Assembly (NCBI GenBank): GCA_032622095.1
Contig: CP136061.1
Coordinates: 171,247,107-171,311,106, forward strand
From: Siphonodentalium dalli
Taxonomy: Eukaryota; Mollusca; Scaphopoda; Gadilida; Siphonodentaliidae
Direction: 5' to 3'
DNA length: 64,000 nucleotides
Within the stretch, counting starts at the first letter, position 1, and each line of letters starts with the position of its first letter. Positions 49,801 to 57,831 of the stretch are shown piece after piece. A model generated the notes under the pieces. The model saw only the letters and a list, made by a program, of their open reading frames with translations, ran no database searches and was not told where the DNA came from. The position numbers and the translations under genes were made by a program.

Positions 49801-50435
49801 GTAACTTCCCATCTAAGTGTTCGTGGAAACGTCTGATTCAGCAATCAGTTTGGGAAAGTTATGAGAGAGAATGGCTAGCTTCTGTTTCCGGAGACACAAG
49901 TCTTAAAACATTCCAGACAACGCACTCAAATCCATCAGCAAACTGGAGTATATGGGTATTACTTAGGAAATACCCTCATTATGGCGAAAAGTTGAAAAAT
50001 CTCGGATTGCTTTTGAACAAAACGACATACAAAAATAACCTTGTGTGTGACGCTTGTCGTATGCGCTATGATAATGAACTTCTTCACGCGATGCGCTACT
50101 GTACTTCCGATCACATCACCTGCATGAGGAATGGTTATTACGACCATATACTCAACCACTATGGGATAGAACCATACCTATATCTGGACACAATCAGTGA
50201 CTCTACACTATGTTCTTTTCTTCTTGGAACAGAGGTAGTTACCATTCCCGACGAAGTGTTGCATCAAATGGAGCTTATTATTCTGGACTCATCAACCTAT
50301 ACTTGCTCACCATGTGTCGCTTTATTCGCGGGAACTCAAATTGATATTAGAGTAGCCAGTATAGTGTTGTCATTGATACACGCCATGGTATCGATCGTCG
50401 CTCGCATATACCATGTTATAACTAATACTGTATAA
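46854..50435 (+). CDS. Non-LTR retrotransposon ORF2: endonuclease plus reverse transcriptase
   Basis: I place the start at ATG 46854 (or 46857), because the endonuclease domain begins at once (NLITWNATG). An in-frame ATG at 46767 would add 29 residues that overlap ORF1 and look unrelated. The product is 1,193 residues. Residues 1-245 are an APE-type endonuclease with SEHWL, GDLNVH, SRIDHIL (about 214) and SNHLPV. Residues about 480-780 are a reverse transcriptase with the FLDSAKAFDRV motif, QGTRQGAVTSP and the active-site AADD (about 737). The C-terminal region contains a CDAC...H...C knuckle near residue 1063. There is no RNase H. The layout fits the CR1/L2/Jockey group; exact clade not determined. 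The frame is intact, so it encodes a complete enzyme on paper. Confidence 0.93.
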   Translation: MMNKLNLITWNATGVKSNFLYLLTLLTSLEYDIIGISEHWLNEENLQFLHSLHDSYTALCKAGRIITTCSGVSFTRDGVALLMNKRIAKQCVGIDIPNDRCVGIQIKLSTTVILTILQTYLPSTNHSDDHFKDCLEEISDFISLFSTYGPVITMGDLNVHMCRTHEQHVPTGHAGRMAFITDFMHRENLLSVTTSTSCAGSPFTFYPASAVASPSRIDHILLPIELNDLTSRRAILGDSEQNTSNHLPVTCCIGIPPDFSSVMSPFNRLSFNWDRMDIPLYELSLDNYLSDIMNFVIVSKHDIDSLYTEIVSAIIYASVVASGSKSRHKSAKHFWNEELRSLHRVLKEKRKRWFAESSPHACDVHSYIEYKAAKRLFRQSLRNTLRHSEQEVYEKLEFHAKTNDVQFWKTINSKNQNSQSSSLCSVMTFGDKTLRNPTDILSAWMSYFESLYKPSIHADPEFEESIRMRLSSIFQESHKDFADTTFCEPVSVSELTYVIKTLKRGKSSGIDNVVNEHLLHGSDSFKSILCRLYNSMLDLEWIPPSLKIGIIVPLFKGSPKPINVPDSYRAITLMSVIYKTFESIMLDRFLKDGNFTRFPNELQNGFQKGVNCLVTSFALQEAVSYASDLHSRAFVCFLDSAKAFDRVWHEGLLAKLYDLGLKGKVLRVVANMHKNCTSRVMYSGSLSEPFDILQGTRQGAVTSPFFYLVFINELLNSLCDSEHGLHIGDISCGAPSAADDIALVSLSKSGLECLIDVCYKYSQRWRFEFSNKKSVVVVFNETKHQNSANNRTWLLGDSPLTEATECVHLGIKQCKFQCVPTRSSLLSEKLRKSYFSLAGKSLFKMCTPITMTSLLQSVALPKALYGCELMELPNKTTMYTMEKSYRVCVKHIQSLPSRTPTCISLSLLGLLPLERQIHIKKLSFLCSLIYLPQDRQVPLRIFLQKFFKFTLFARLTTGFVPDIIELLQLYDLRTHLDSFVETGNFPSKCSWKRLIQQSVWESYEREWLASVSGDTSLKTFQTTHSNPSANWSIWVLLRKYPHYGEKLKNLGLLLNKTTYKNNLVCDACRMRYDNELLHAMRYCTSDHITCMRNGYYDHILNHYGIEPYLYLDTISDSTLCSFLLGTEVVTIPDEVLHQMELIILDSSTYTCSPCVALFAGTQIDIRVASIVLSLIHAMVSIVARIYHVITNTV

Positions 50436-50586
50436 ACATATACTCTCAACTCACACGCATATGGCTACGTTAAAACAATATACTACAGCTCTGTGTTGGT
50501 GTGTTTTCAACGACGTTGTGATAACCATATACCATATTGTAACCTTTATATATATTCTTCTCCACATAGGAGGCACACAATAAATA

Positions 50587-52436
50587 TAGTATATATTTAA
50601 TGTATCAGTTTAGAACGGTATAGTGGTATATATCTTGCCAACGTTAGGTTGAACCAATCCTTAAAGCTCGAGCTGACATTATCATTACAAAAATCGCCGG
50701 TGCCACTCATGAAGAAATAAAGTATTACAGTTACCTGGCATTTTGGCTAAACATATATGTCGCCCTAATGGTGTAAATTACATATCCACCACTTCGATAT
50801 AGCACGCGTGGATTAGTCAGTGTTTCCTGTTTATTTATCGCATTATATCGCCGCATGTATAAAATATATGACAAAACGCAAATACATTTCCGAAAGCCAC
50901 GTCGTGTTCCAGTATGCGGACTTGTGTACAGGTCAGTCGCAAAACGATTTTATGTAAATGATGACACCTTTTAAAGACTAAGATTCTTGTCCATGAAAGT
51001 TAGTTGCTCTTTACGTTTGAGAGTGTTCATACTATTTCGATCCAAACGCAGACGAAGGTATGGATAGAGTGTTGCTGTTGCAAAACAATCGGTTGGATTG
51101 ATACACATGACACTCACCTTAGTGCACTTGCAGCTATTTCTTCCACTCACTGGAGACACTGAAGTCTTGACTTAAGAAATCTTAAATTTTATTATGGAAT
51201 TTAATCTGTGGTTAGTCATTAATAACACGGGCGGATTTGGCGGATTGTATGCTGTTAAAATATTCACATCCATCAAAAACCCCCATAAACAGAAAGAATA
51301 GTAAAATTTAGACAGATCTTGTTCTTATACCAATCTGAAATCTGGCATAAACAGTATGTGATTGGCAATTTTTTCCCTTGTTATGTAAACAAAAGAAAAA
51401 AAGTCACGTTTCTTGGCTTTTGTTTAGACCCAATATGGTAAACATAAAGAGCGTTATTTGTTACTGTTTTTCTGATATGGAGATAATAAAGAGCGTATCA
51501 TTACAAAAATCGCCGGTGCCACTCATGAAGAAATAAAGTATTACAGTTACCTGGCATTTTGGCTAAATATATATGTCGCCCTAATGGTGTAAATTACATA
51601 TCCACCACTTCAATATAGCACGCGTGGATTAGTCAGTGTTTCCTGTTTATTTATCGCATTATATCGCCGCATGTATAAAATATATGACAAAACGCAAATA
51701 CATTTCCGAAAATCGCCTGCGTTTGTATGTGCTAATCTGACATTAGGGAGACATATAAGTACTATATTATATATGTCGTCCTAATGGAGGTTCGGTGTAC
51801 ATGCAAGTTCTAGTATATATTTAACGTATCAGTTTAGAACGGTATAGTGGTATATATCTTGCCAACGTTAGGTTGAACCAATCCTTAAAGCTCGAGCTGA
51901 CATTATCATTACAAAAATCGCCGGTGCCACTCATGATGAAATAAAGTATTACAGTTACCTGGCATTTTGGCTAAACATATATGTCGCCCTAATGGTGTAA
52001 ATTACATATCCACCACTTCGATATAGCACGCGTGGATTAGTCAGTGTTTCCTGTTTATTTATCGCATTATATCGCCGCATGTATAAAATATATGACAAAA
52101 CGCAAATACATTTCCGAAAGCTCCGTCGTGTTCCAGTATGCGGACTTGTGTACAGGTCAGTCGCAAAACGGTTTTATGTAAATGATGAGACCTTTTAAAG
52201 ACTAAGATTCTTGTCCATGAGAGTTAGTTGCTCTTTTCGTTTGAGAGTGTTCATATTATTTCGATCCAAACGCAGACGAAGGTATGGATAGAGTGTTGCA
52301 AAACAATCGGTTGAATTGATACACATGACACCCACCTTAGTGCACTTGCAGCTATTTCTTCCACTCACTGGAGACACTAAAGTCTTGACTTAAGAAATCT
52401 TAAATTTTATTATGGAATTTAATCTGTGGTTAGTCA
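50587..52436. repeat. Rearranged partial satellite units
   Basis: After the retrotransposon, pieces of the satellite unit recur out of order. A unit start (TAGTATATATTTAATGTATC) appears at 50,587. A truncated MITE type B (51,221-51,496) jumps straight to the TATCATTACAAAAATCGCC segment, and at about 51,712 the CGAAA end jumps back to AATCGCCTGCGTTTG. Two copies of the 62-codon minus-strand frame lie here. No gene. Confidence 0.75.
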
Positions 52437-52962
52437 TTAAAGACACGGGCGGATTTGGCGGATTGTATGCTGTTAAAATATTCACATCCATCAAAAACCG
52501 CCATAAACAGAAAGAATAGTAAAATTCAGACAGACCTTGTTCTTATACCAATCTGAAATCTGGCAGAAACAGTATGTGATTGGCAAATTTTTCCCTTGTT
52601 ATGTAAACAAAAGAAAAAAAGTCACGTTTCTTGGCTTTTGTTTAGACCCAATATGGTAAACATAAAGAGCGTTATTTGTTACTGTTTTTCTGATATGGAG
52701 ATAATAAAGAGCGTTTATATCATATGTGTGTGATTAATCAATAAAATTGTACTGTGTTATGTAAACAGAAGCACGGCGTTTGTAACACGATCAGGCTATT
52801 GTATACGTACACCATTGTACGTCTTGACGACAACATACTATTTACGCCCTGAGGTATGTTTGGCATATGAACAAAACTGTATAGTTTTTTATTTTCCTTC
52901 TGTTGGTGGCGATCTGAACAAATATGAATATTTCTGCATCGAACGCCACCCGTGCCTCTAAA
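52437..52962. mobile_element. MITE type B, last copy before the Polinton
   Basis: TTAA at 52437-52440 precedes AGACACGGGCGG. The right end reads CGTGCCTCTAA, so the right TTAA has mutated to CTAA. Interior as in other type B copies. Confidence 0.8.
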
Positions 52963-53005
52963 TAGTGCTTTGTGCTTTGTATATGCCACGAATGTAAAGA
53001 CTATC

Positions 53006-54257
53006 AGAAGAATAGCCGCCTCGTTCGCCCCACTTCTAAAAATAGAATCTTTGGGGTCTAAAATTGGTTGTACTAAAATATTCCCAAAATATCAAAACCC
53101 AAAAAATTTTTCAAAACTTCCAAAAATTATTTTTTCCAAAAAATTTCAAAATCCCAAAACTTCCAAAAATTTTTAAAACCCCAAAATTTCAAAAAAGAAA
53201 AAATTTCAAAACCCACCAAAATTATTTCTCTAAAAAAAAAGTTTAAATAAAAAATTTATAACGAGTTTTCGGTTTCTGGTAATCTCGATATAAAAAAATG
53301 TCGAATGTTAAATTATTTGCGCGTAATATCTTTCGTTATTTTTTTTGTTCAAATATTTTTCATGAAATTATTAATCGATGTTTAGAAATAGCTTTATTGG
53401 ACATTGTGACCATCGGTATGAATGCATACATTCCAGTGTTTATCGGACGCAGTTCATACATATATAATTGTCATACCTGAAAATAGACACCATTACTTTT
53501 ACATAAATAATAAAGAGCGTTTATTCTTTACACTCTCTCTATCCCATATGACAGGTGTGTATTATCGTGAATTATTGGAAGTATTGAGATGTACTATGTT
53601 GAATCACTAACGGTCGAAAATTGTAATGTGAAATTACAACCCTCCAGAATGAATTGTCATATTCGCTGTACACGCAATCACACACGCGACATTGGTGGTA
53701 ACAATGTGTCTTTCACACCTTTGCTTTACCAAATGAATTATATTATTTCCCCGTTCACAGTTATATGCTATTCAGAAAACATATCGATTTAATGTCTGAA
53801 CAAACGGGTTAGTATCAATTAAGGTTGATAAACTGTGTCATTCACACGATAATTAGTTAGCCAAAACATGCATACGTCCAGGACACTCAATTATAGAAAT
53901 TGCTTTGATGACATTGTTATAACAACATTACGTAATAACCACTTATCACTCCAGTCACACTTACGATCATATACCGAAACTACAGGTAGCACCGATGATG
54001 TAACATTATATCACTGCTATTGTACCAATGATAGGTTCAGACATGTTCGATGTTTAGAAATAGATATTAACAATTGTTAAATGTGCAGGTGTTCTCAGCG
54101 GGGGGAACACAGGGTTACGTAATAATAACCAGTTAAACAACTAATGTTGCCTCGTCCGTACAAAACCAATTATCGGCCTATTCATACATTACGTTCATAT
54201 ATATAATCTTATATAATGTTACGTCATCCGTGCTTGCATATGTTCGGGATTTTATGG
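53006..54257. other. Left terminal region of the Polinton (probable terminal inverted repeat)
   Basis: No gene. It should contain the terminal inverted repeat, but its partner lies outside the window. A 170-nt stretch (53,071-53,240) on this strand has a single G and consists of CCAAAA-like words. AATAAAGAGCGTTTATT, a dyad carrying a poly(A) signal on both strands, lies at 53509-53525. Confidence 0.6.
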
Positions 54258-54267
54258 TATAAAAATA
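54258..54267 (+). promoter_or_regulatory. TATA box for the polymerase frame
   Basis: TATAAAAATA, 80 nt upstream of ATG 54338. Confidence 0.5.
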
Positions 54268-54337
54268 TAGATTACTAAGCTGTATTCCATATAGTGAATA
54301 TACGCCGTTGTAATCACTACTCAGGACTTGTCGAAAA

Positions 54338-56008
54338 ATGGCTGAAGAAATAATGACACCTCTGACAGTGGAGGAAATTTATGAAATAGAATGTATTCTG
54401 CAAGACATCGAAGAATACGACAAGGCTATCGTAGCTTATCAACTGGATGAAGATATAATTGAAGCATCTACGCTTTGTTCAGGAGATGACCCATGGCCGA
54501 ACCAAATCGGATACGGAGAACATGATGCGCCTAAAAATGATGTTAACAACTCACAACCCGGTACAGCTGGACCATCAGGATTACAAAACCGAGAAGACGA
54601 ACAGACACCTCATCAAGATGAAGCCGTAAAATCAGACAATCAAACAGCCGGCAGTTCTGATATTCAAATAACCGGATATAGCATTCGCAAAAGGAGTGAA
54701 CGAACCTTCGGAAACAATTTGGCAACACAGAGAACATATGAGATCAAATTAGATGAAATTTACAAAGAGAAAAAGTTAATCGACATATACAGGAATCTAC
54801 ATTCAATGTTCGAGGACACTATTCAAAGAGCTCGTGGAAATTTGGCTGACAATGATCTTGGCAGAGTTATCATTCACCATGAGAGTTTGGACAACCCTAT
54901 AGTAGTTCCGTTACAAACGTTGCAAACGTTAAATGCTAACACTGTGATTGACAGAATCGAACTCGTTTTGAACAGCAACCAAACACTGACTGTTAATCAA
55001 AGTTTCCGAATAGATATAGGCACCATCGAGTTACCTAAAGGCGGAGCACGGAGGAGGATAACGGCTTTACATGATGAAAGTGACAATCTAAGAAATAAAA
55101 CATCGATCGTTACGATTGAAAATACCGACAATATGTGTATGGCTCGGGCTATCGCCACATGTTGGTGTAAATTAAATATTTGCAGTCCTGATGAATGGCT
55201 GGAAATAACACAGAATAGAGGAACCAGAAATAATTTACAACTCATCATGGAATACAGAAAAGTACCGAGCAATTATTACAACCATATGAGGACCAAAAAA
55301 CGTACGGAGCAAGGAAAATTAGCCAAAGCAATTAGTGTCATCGCAGGTGTATCAACAGACAGACCAGCCAGTTTAGCAGATCTAAAAGCATTCGAGGAAA
55401 CTCTGAATTTGACAATACTAGTCGTCAGTGCTAGACTGGGTAATAAATTCATTACCAGCGCGCCTACAGACGGTATAGAAAGACCCGTGATATATTTATA
55501 TCTCACTGCTAATGAACATTTCCACGCTATACAATCCATAACGGGATTCTTTAGCGCACAATATTTCTGTGTGCATTGTTTAAAACATTATTCACACAAA
55601 GGAAAGCATTATTGTGAACACACCTGTTTCGTGTGTAAAAGTGATAAATGTGAACAAAGTGAAAACAAAGAACATTGTTCAGATTGTAATATGACGTGTA
55701 TGTCTCATCAATGTTTCGTGCGTCATAAAGCAAAACCTATTAATCAAGCTTCGGGAGAAACGACAGCTCCTTGTCAAAAATGGTGGAAATGCTTGGACTG
55801 TACAAAAGTCATGGAGAGACGGAAAAGACGTCCGAAAGTAGTATATACTGAGCTGTCTCACCCCCAAGCGAGGTTCAACCGTTCAACCAATGTTTACATA
55901 ACACGTTGCTATGTTGTGTTGTTAAGGGGGTATTTAAATTTAAAGGTAGACAATGGGTTTAAAGGGACAACAATTGAATTTAAATGGATGCTATTGAAAT
56001 GTATTTAA
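54338..56008 (+). pseudogene. Protein-primed DNA polymerase B, N-terminal part only
   Basis: Polinton polymerase B copies the element using a terminal protein primer. This frame (ATG 54338, 556 codons) matches only the region that precedes the catalytic domains. An acidic start is followed by a conserved segment with NTDNMCMARAIA (Cys about 266) and EHFHAIQS (His about 393) that resembles an OTU-like fold. A Cys/His-rich zinc region (FCVHCLKHY... CFVCKSDKC... HCSDCNMTC... WKCLDCTKV, residues about 408-495) comes next. Similarity fades after about residue 505, and the tail to the stop looks unrelated. The exonuclease motifs and the palm motifs that should follow for several hundred residues are absent from the window. 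The gene is therefore truncated, probably by deletion of its 3' part, and the product cannot polymerise DNA. Confidence 0.8.
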
Positions 56009-56014
56009 AGGGAA

Positions 56015-56295
56015 AGATAGAAGAATGAATCGGGTCATTGAATTTAATGAGTGTGTTGAATGGGTTGTAATTGATAGAGTATACAAAGAATGAATCGGGT
56101 CATTGAAACTGTTTCGAGTGAGATCGGGACAGTGATTTATCTAGCGGGAGGTCTAATTGATCAATGGATAGAGTATACAAAAAATGAATCGGGTGATTGA
56201 CGAATGGTTTATCTATAATTGAATGACAGATATATAAGAATTTGCTTTGTGCGAACGCATAGCTGAATTAGATAGTATCTTGTATGGGATAAGAA
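56015..56295. repeat. Partial direct repeats of the NADAR 5' coding end
   Basis: GAATCGGGTCATTGA occurs at about 56,029, 56,093 and 56,185 (as GGGTGATTGA), and again inside the gene at 56,324. TAAGAATTTGCTTTGTGCGAACGCA occurs at 56,235 and inside the gene at about 56,364. The segment thus contains eroded copies of the first ~110 bp of the downstream gene. Confidence 0.75.
56231..56238 (+). promoter_or_regulatory. TATA box for the NADAR gene
   Basis: TATATAAG, 65 nt upstream of ATG 56296; similar spacing to the neighbouring genes. Confidence 0.5.
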
Positions 56296-56874
56296 ATGGA
56301 TGTAATTGAGTATACAAAACAAATGAATCGGGTCATTGAAAATGTTTCGAGTGACATCGAGTATAAGAATTTGCTTTGTGCGAACGCAATGGGAGATCGA
56401 GGAGTGGAGTTGCTTTACGGCGAAGGAAACAAATTGTCAAATTTTTATCCATGCGAATTTGAAATATGTGGAATATGGTATAATTGTGTAGAACAGTATT
56501 ACCAACAACAAAAAGCTATATATTTCGGTGATATAGAAAGAGCTTCTTATATTATGACTAAAACTGAGGCTTACATGCAAAAACGAATTGGGAAAATAGT
56601 TAAAAATTTCAATAGAAAAATATGGATGAATGTAGCTGTTGATATAATAAAAACAGGAAATATAGAGAAATTCAAACAGAATGAAGATTTAAAGAATGCG
56701 TTGATTAAATCATATCCAAAACAGCTCGGTGAATCAAGTATATTTGATCTTACATGGGGAATTGGTATGTCGTCTGATAATGAGTCGGCTATGAATCCGA
56801 AAAATTGGCGCGGTGAAAACATGATGGGACGTGTTCTAACAGAAATCAGATACAACATAATCAAATCAAGGTAA
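56296..56874 (+). CDS. NADAR (YbiA-like) family protein
   Basis: The 192-residue product belongs to the NADAR family. Characterised members are N-glycosidases acting on riboflavin intermediates (YbiA/RibX), and others remove ADP-ribose from guanine in nucleic acids (established for some bacterial and viral relatives). The family signatures are visible: LSNFYPCEFEI (47-57), VEQYYQQQKAIYF (65-77), and near the C-terminus DLTWGIG (151-157) followed by NWRGENMMGRVLTEIR (170-185). Length is normal and the frame is intact. The first ~30 residues precede the domain. The gene has its own TATA box, and eroded copies of its 5' end (upstream) and 3' end (downstream) flank it. In a virus-like element a role against ADP-ribosylation defence, or in nucleotide salvage, is plausible; this is inference. 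Confidence 0.9.
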   Translation: MDVIEYTKQMNRVIENVSSDIEYKNLLCANAMGDRGVELLYGEGNKLSNFYPCEFEICGIWYNCVEQYYQQQKAIYFGDIERASYIMTKTEAYMQKRIGKIVKNFNRKIWMNVAVDIIKTGNIEKFKQNEDLKNALIKSYPKQLGESSIFDLTWGIGMSSDNESAMNPKNWRGENMMGRVLTEIRYNIIKSR

Positions 56875-57008
56875 GAGCAAATTATATTAAGTATATTAAT
56901 AGTAAGGGGCGTGGAACAAAATCAGATACCACATAATCAAATCGAGGTAGGAGCAAGCTATATTAAGTATCGTGACGAATTTAATAGTAAGGGGCGTGGA
57001 ACAAAATC
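56843..57008. repeat. Two ~80-bp tandem units covering the NADAR 3' end
   Basis: CAGATACMACATAATCAAATC begins at 56847 (coding, last residues of NADAR) and 56923 (non-coding). Both copies continue with AGGTARGAGCAARYTATATTAAGTAT and AGTAAGGGGCGTGGAAC. Confidence 0.85.
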
Positions 57009-57030
57009 TAAACTGGTTTTTTGAGATGGC

Positions 57031-57038
57031 TATATAAG
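57031..57038 (+). promoter_or_regulatory. TATA box for the PC4-like gene
   Basis: TATATAAG, 60 nt upstream of ATG 57091. Confidence 0.5.
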
Positions 57039-57090
57039 TTATTGAAAAATTAAAAAAAATCAGTTCACATTGATACCTTATTGCAGAAAC

Positions 57091-57831
57091 ATGTTTCATC
57101 TGGGACAGGATATATTCGTTGAAGTTGGCGAGTTCAACAACAAATCTAAAATTCATGTTAGACAGTTTACACAGAATTTAACGCGGACGAAAACTGGGAT
57201 AGCGTTGGATGTTGATGAATTCAACGTGTTGAAGAGCAAGCTGAGAGAAATAGACAATAATATTTCGGTCAGAGCACAAGAAATTTTGGATAGTGTTCAA
57301 GAATGTGCTATTCATCTAGGACGTATGAACTATATATACGTGACGAGGAATGAATATGGAGTGATAATTGACTTCCGAAAGCTATATTACAACAAGGAAA
57401 ATGAACTCACATATTCGCCTTATGGAATTCAGTTAAATGTTCGTCAATACGACGAGTTGAAGAAGCAAATGAATGATATAAATGCACACGTCGAATTCGA
57501 AGAAGCTAAACATTTATCAGGAGAGCTATGTTCCCAATGGGATATGCGAGATATCGTGAAAAACGCATACATCAGAACAATTACTAATCAAGCAGATGAA
57601 GATATGAGAAAAGACTGTTTTGGATGTTTAAACAATTGCGGATCACAAAGAGACCATGATGTATGTTTGAGTCCTGAAAAGAAATATATGGATGAAGCTA
57701 TACAGAACTTTGATAAAGACAGAGTATATGAACTAGCGAAAGTAGAATCAGAAAAAATAGGAATGGATTTAAGCGAGAAGGAATTCGATGACAATTCATT
57801 AACACGAGAGGAAATTAATGGTTTATTCTAA
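57091..57831 (+). CDS. Tandem PC4-like single-stranded DNA-binding protein
   Basis: I start at ATG 57091; an in-frame TTG at 57070 is the only earlier option and is unlikely in eukaryotes. The product is 246 residues. Residues 2-58 (LGQDIFVEVGEF...IHVRQF...KTGIALDVDEFNVLKSKLREID) have the strand order, the basic K-x-GI-L segment and the final helix of the PC4/Sub1 domain, a fold that binds melted DNA as a dimer. Residues about 73-135 (YIYVTRNEYGVIIDFRKLYY...YGIQLNVRQYDELKKQMNDI) repeat the pattern, so one chain could mimic a dimer. A CFGCLNNCG...HDVC cluster near residues 178-195 may bind zinc. The C-terminus is acidic and helical. A role as the element's ssDNA-binding or transcription factor is inferred. 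Sequence similarity to PC4 is judged by eye. Confidence 0.65.
   Translation: MFHLGQDIFVEVGEFNNKSKIHVRQFTQNLTRTKTGIALDVDEFNVLKSKLREIDNNISVRAQEILDSVQECAIHLGRMNYIYVTRNEYGVIIDFRKLYYNKENELTYSPYGIQLNVRQYDELKKQMNDINAHVEFEEAKHLSGELCSQWDMRDIVKNAYIRTITNQADEDMRKDCFGCLNNCGSQRDHDVCLSPEKKYMDEAIQNFDKDRVYELAKVESEKIGMDLSEKEFDDNSLTREEINGLF

Larger units (their letters stand above)
44254..50586 (+). mobile_element. Full-length non-LTR retrotransposon, family B, copy 2 (6.3 kb)
   Basis: The element runs from ATTCAATATCG, where it departs from a MITE type B copy, to the end of a short 3' UTR, where satellite sequence (TAGTATATATTTAATG) resumes. It has about 750 bp of 5' UTR, ORF1 (45008-46864), ORF2 (46854-50435) and about 150 bp of 3' UTR. 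Both frames are open, so this copy may be young and potentially active. The minus-strand 136-codon frame in the 5' UTR (44527-44937) is conserved with copy 1 only because of the duplication. Confidence 0.85.
29752..53005. repeat. Macrosatellite block, basic unit ~2.3 kb, interrupted by retrotransposons
   Basis: The junction (TA)n-CGSGAATAGTAAGTGAAAATG recurs at about 29,787, 33,483, 37,347, 39,669 and 43,376. The interval 37,347-39,669 is the least interrupted and shows the basic unit. In order a unit holds an ATTAGGG/CCCTAAT hairpin, a TTAA MITE of type A, a conserved segment with a 62-codon minus-strand frame, a TTAA MITE of type B, the segment GACTATCTACAATTGTAGTC, further hairpins and the next (TA)n. 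Longer units are explained by inserted retrotransposons and a nuclear-receptor-site-rich repeat. After 50,587 come shortened, rearranged units. Confidence 0.85.
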
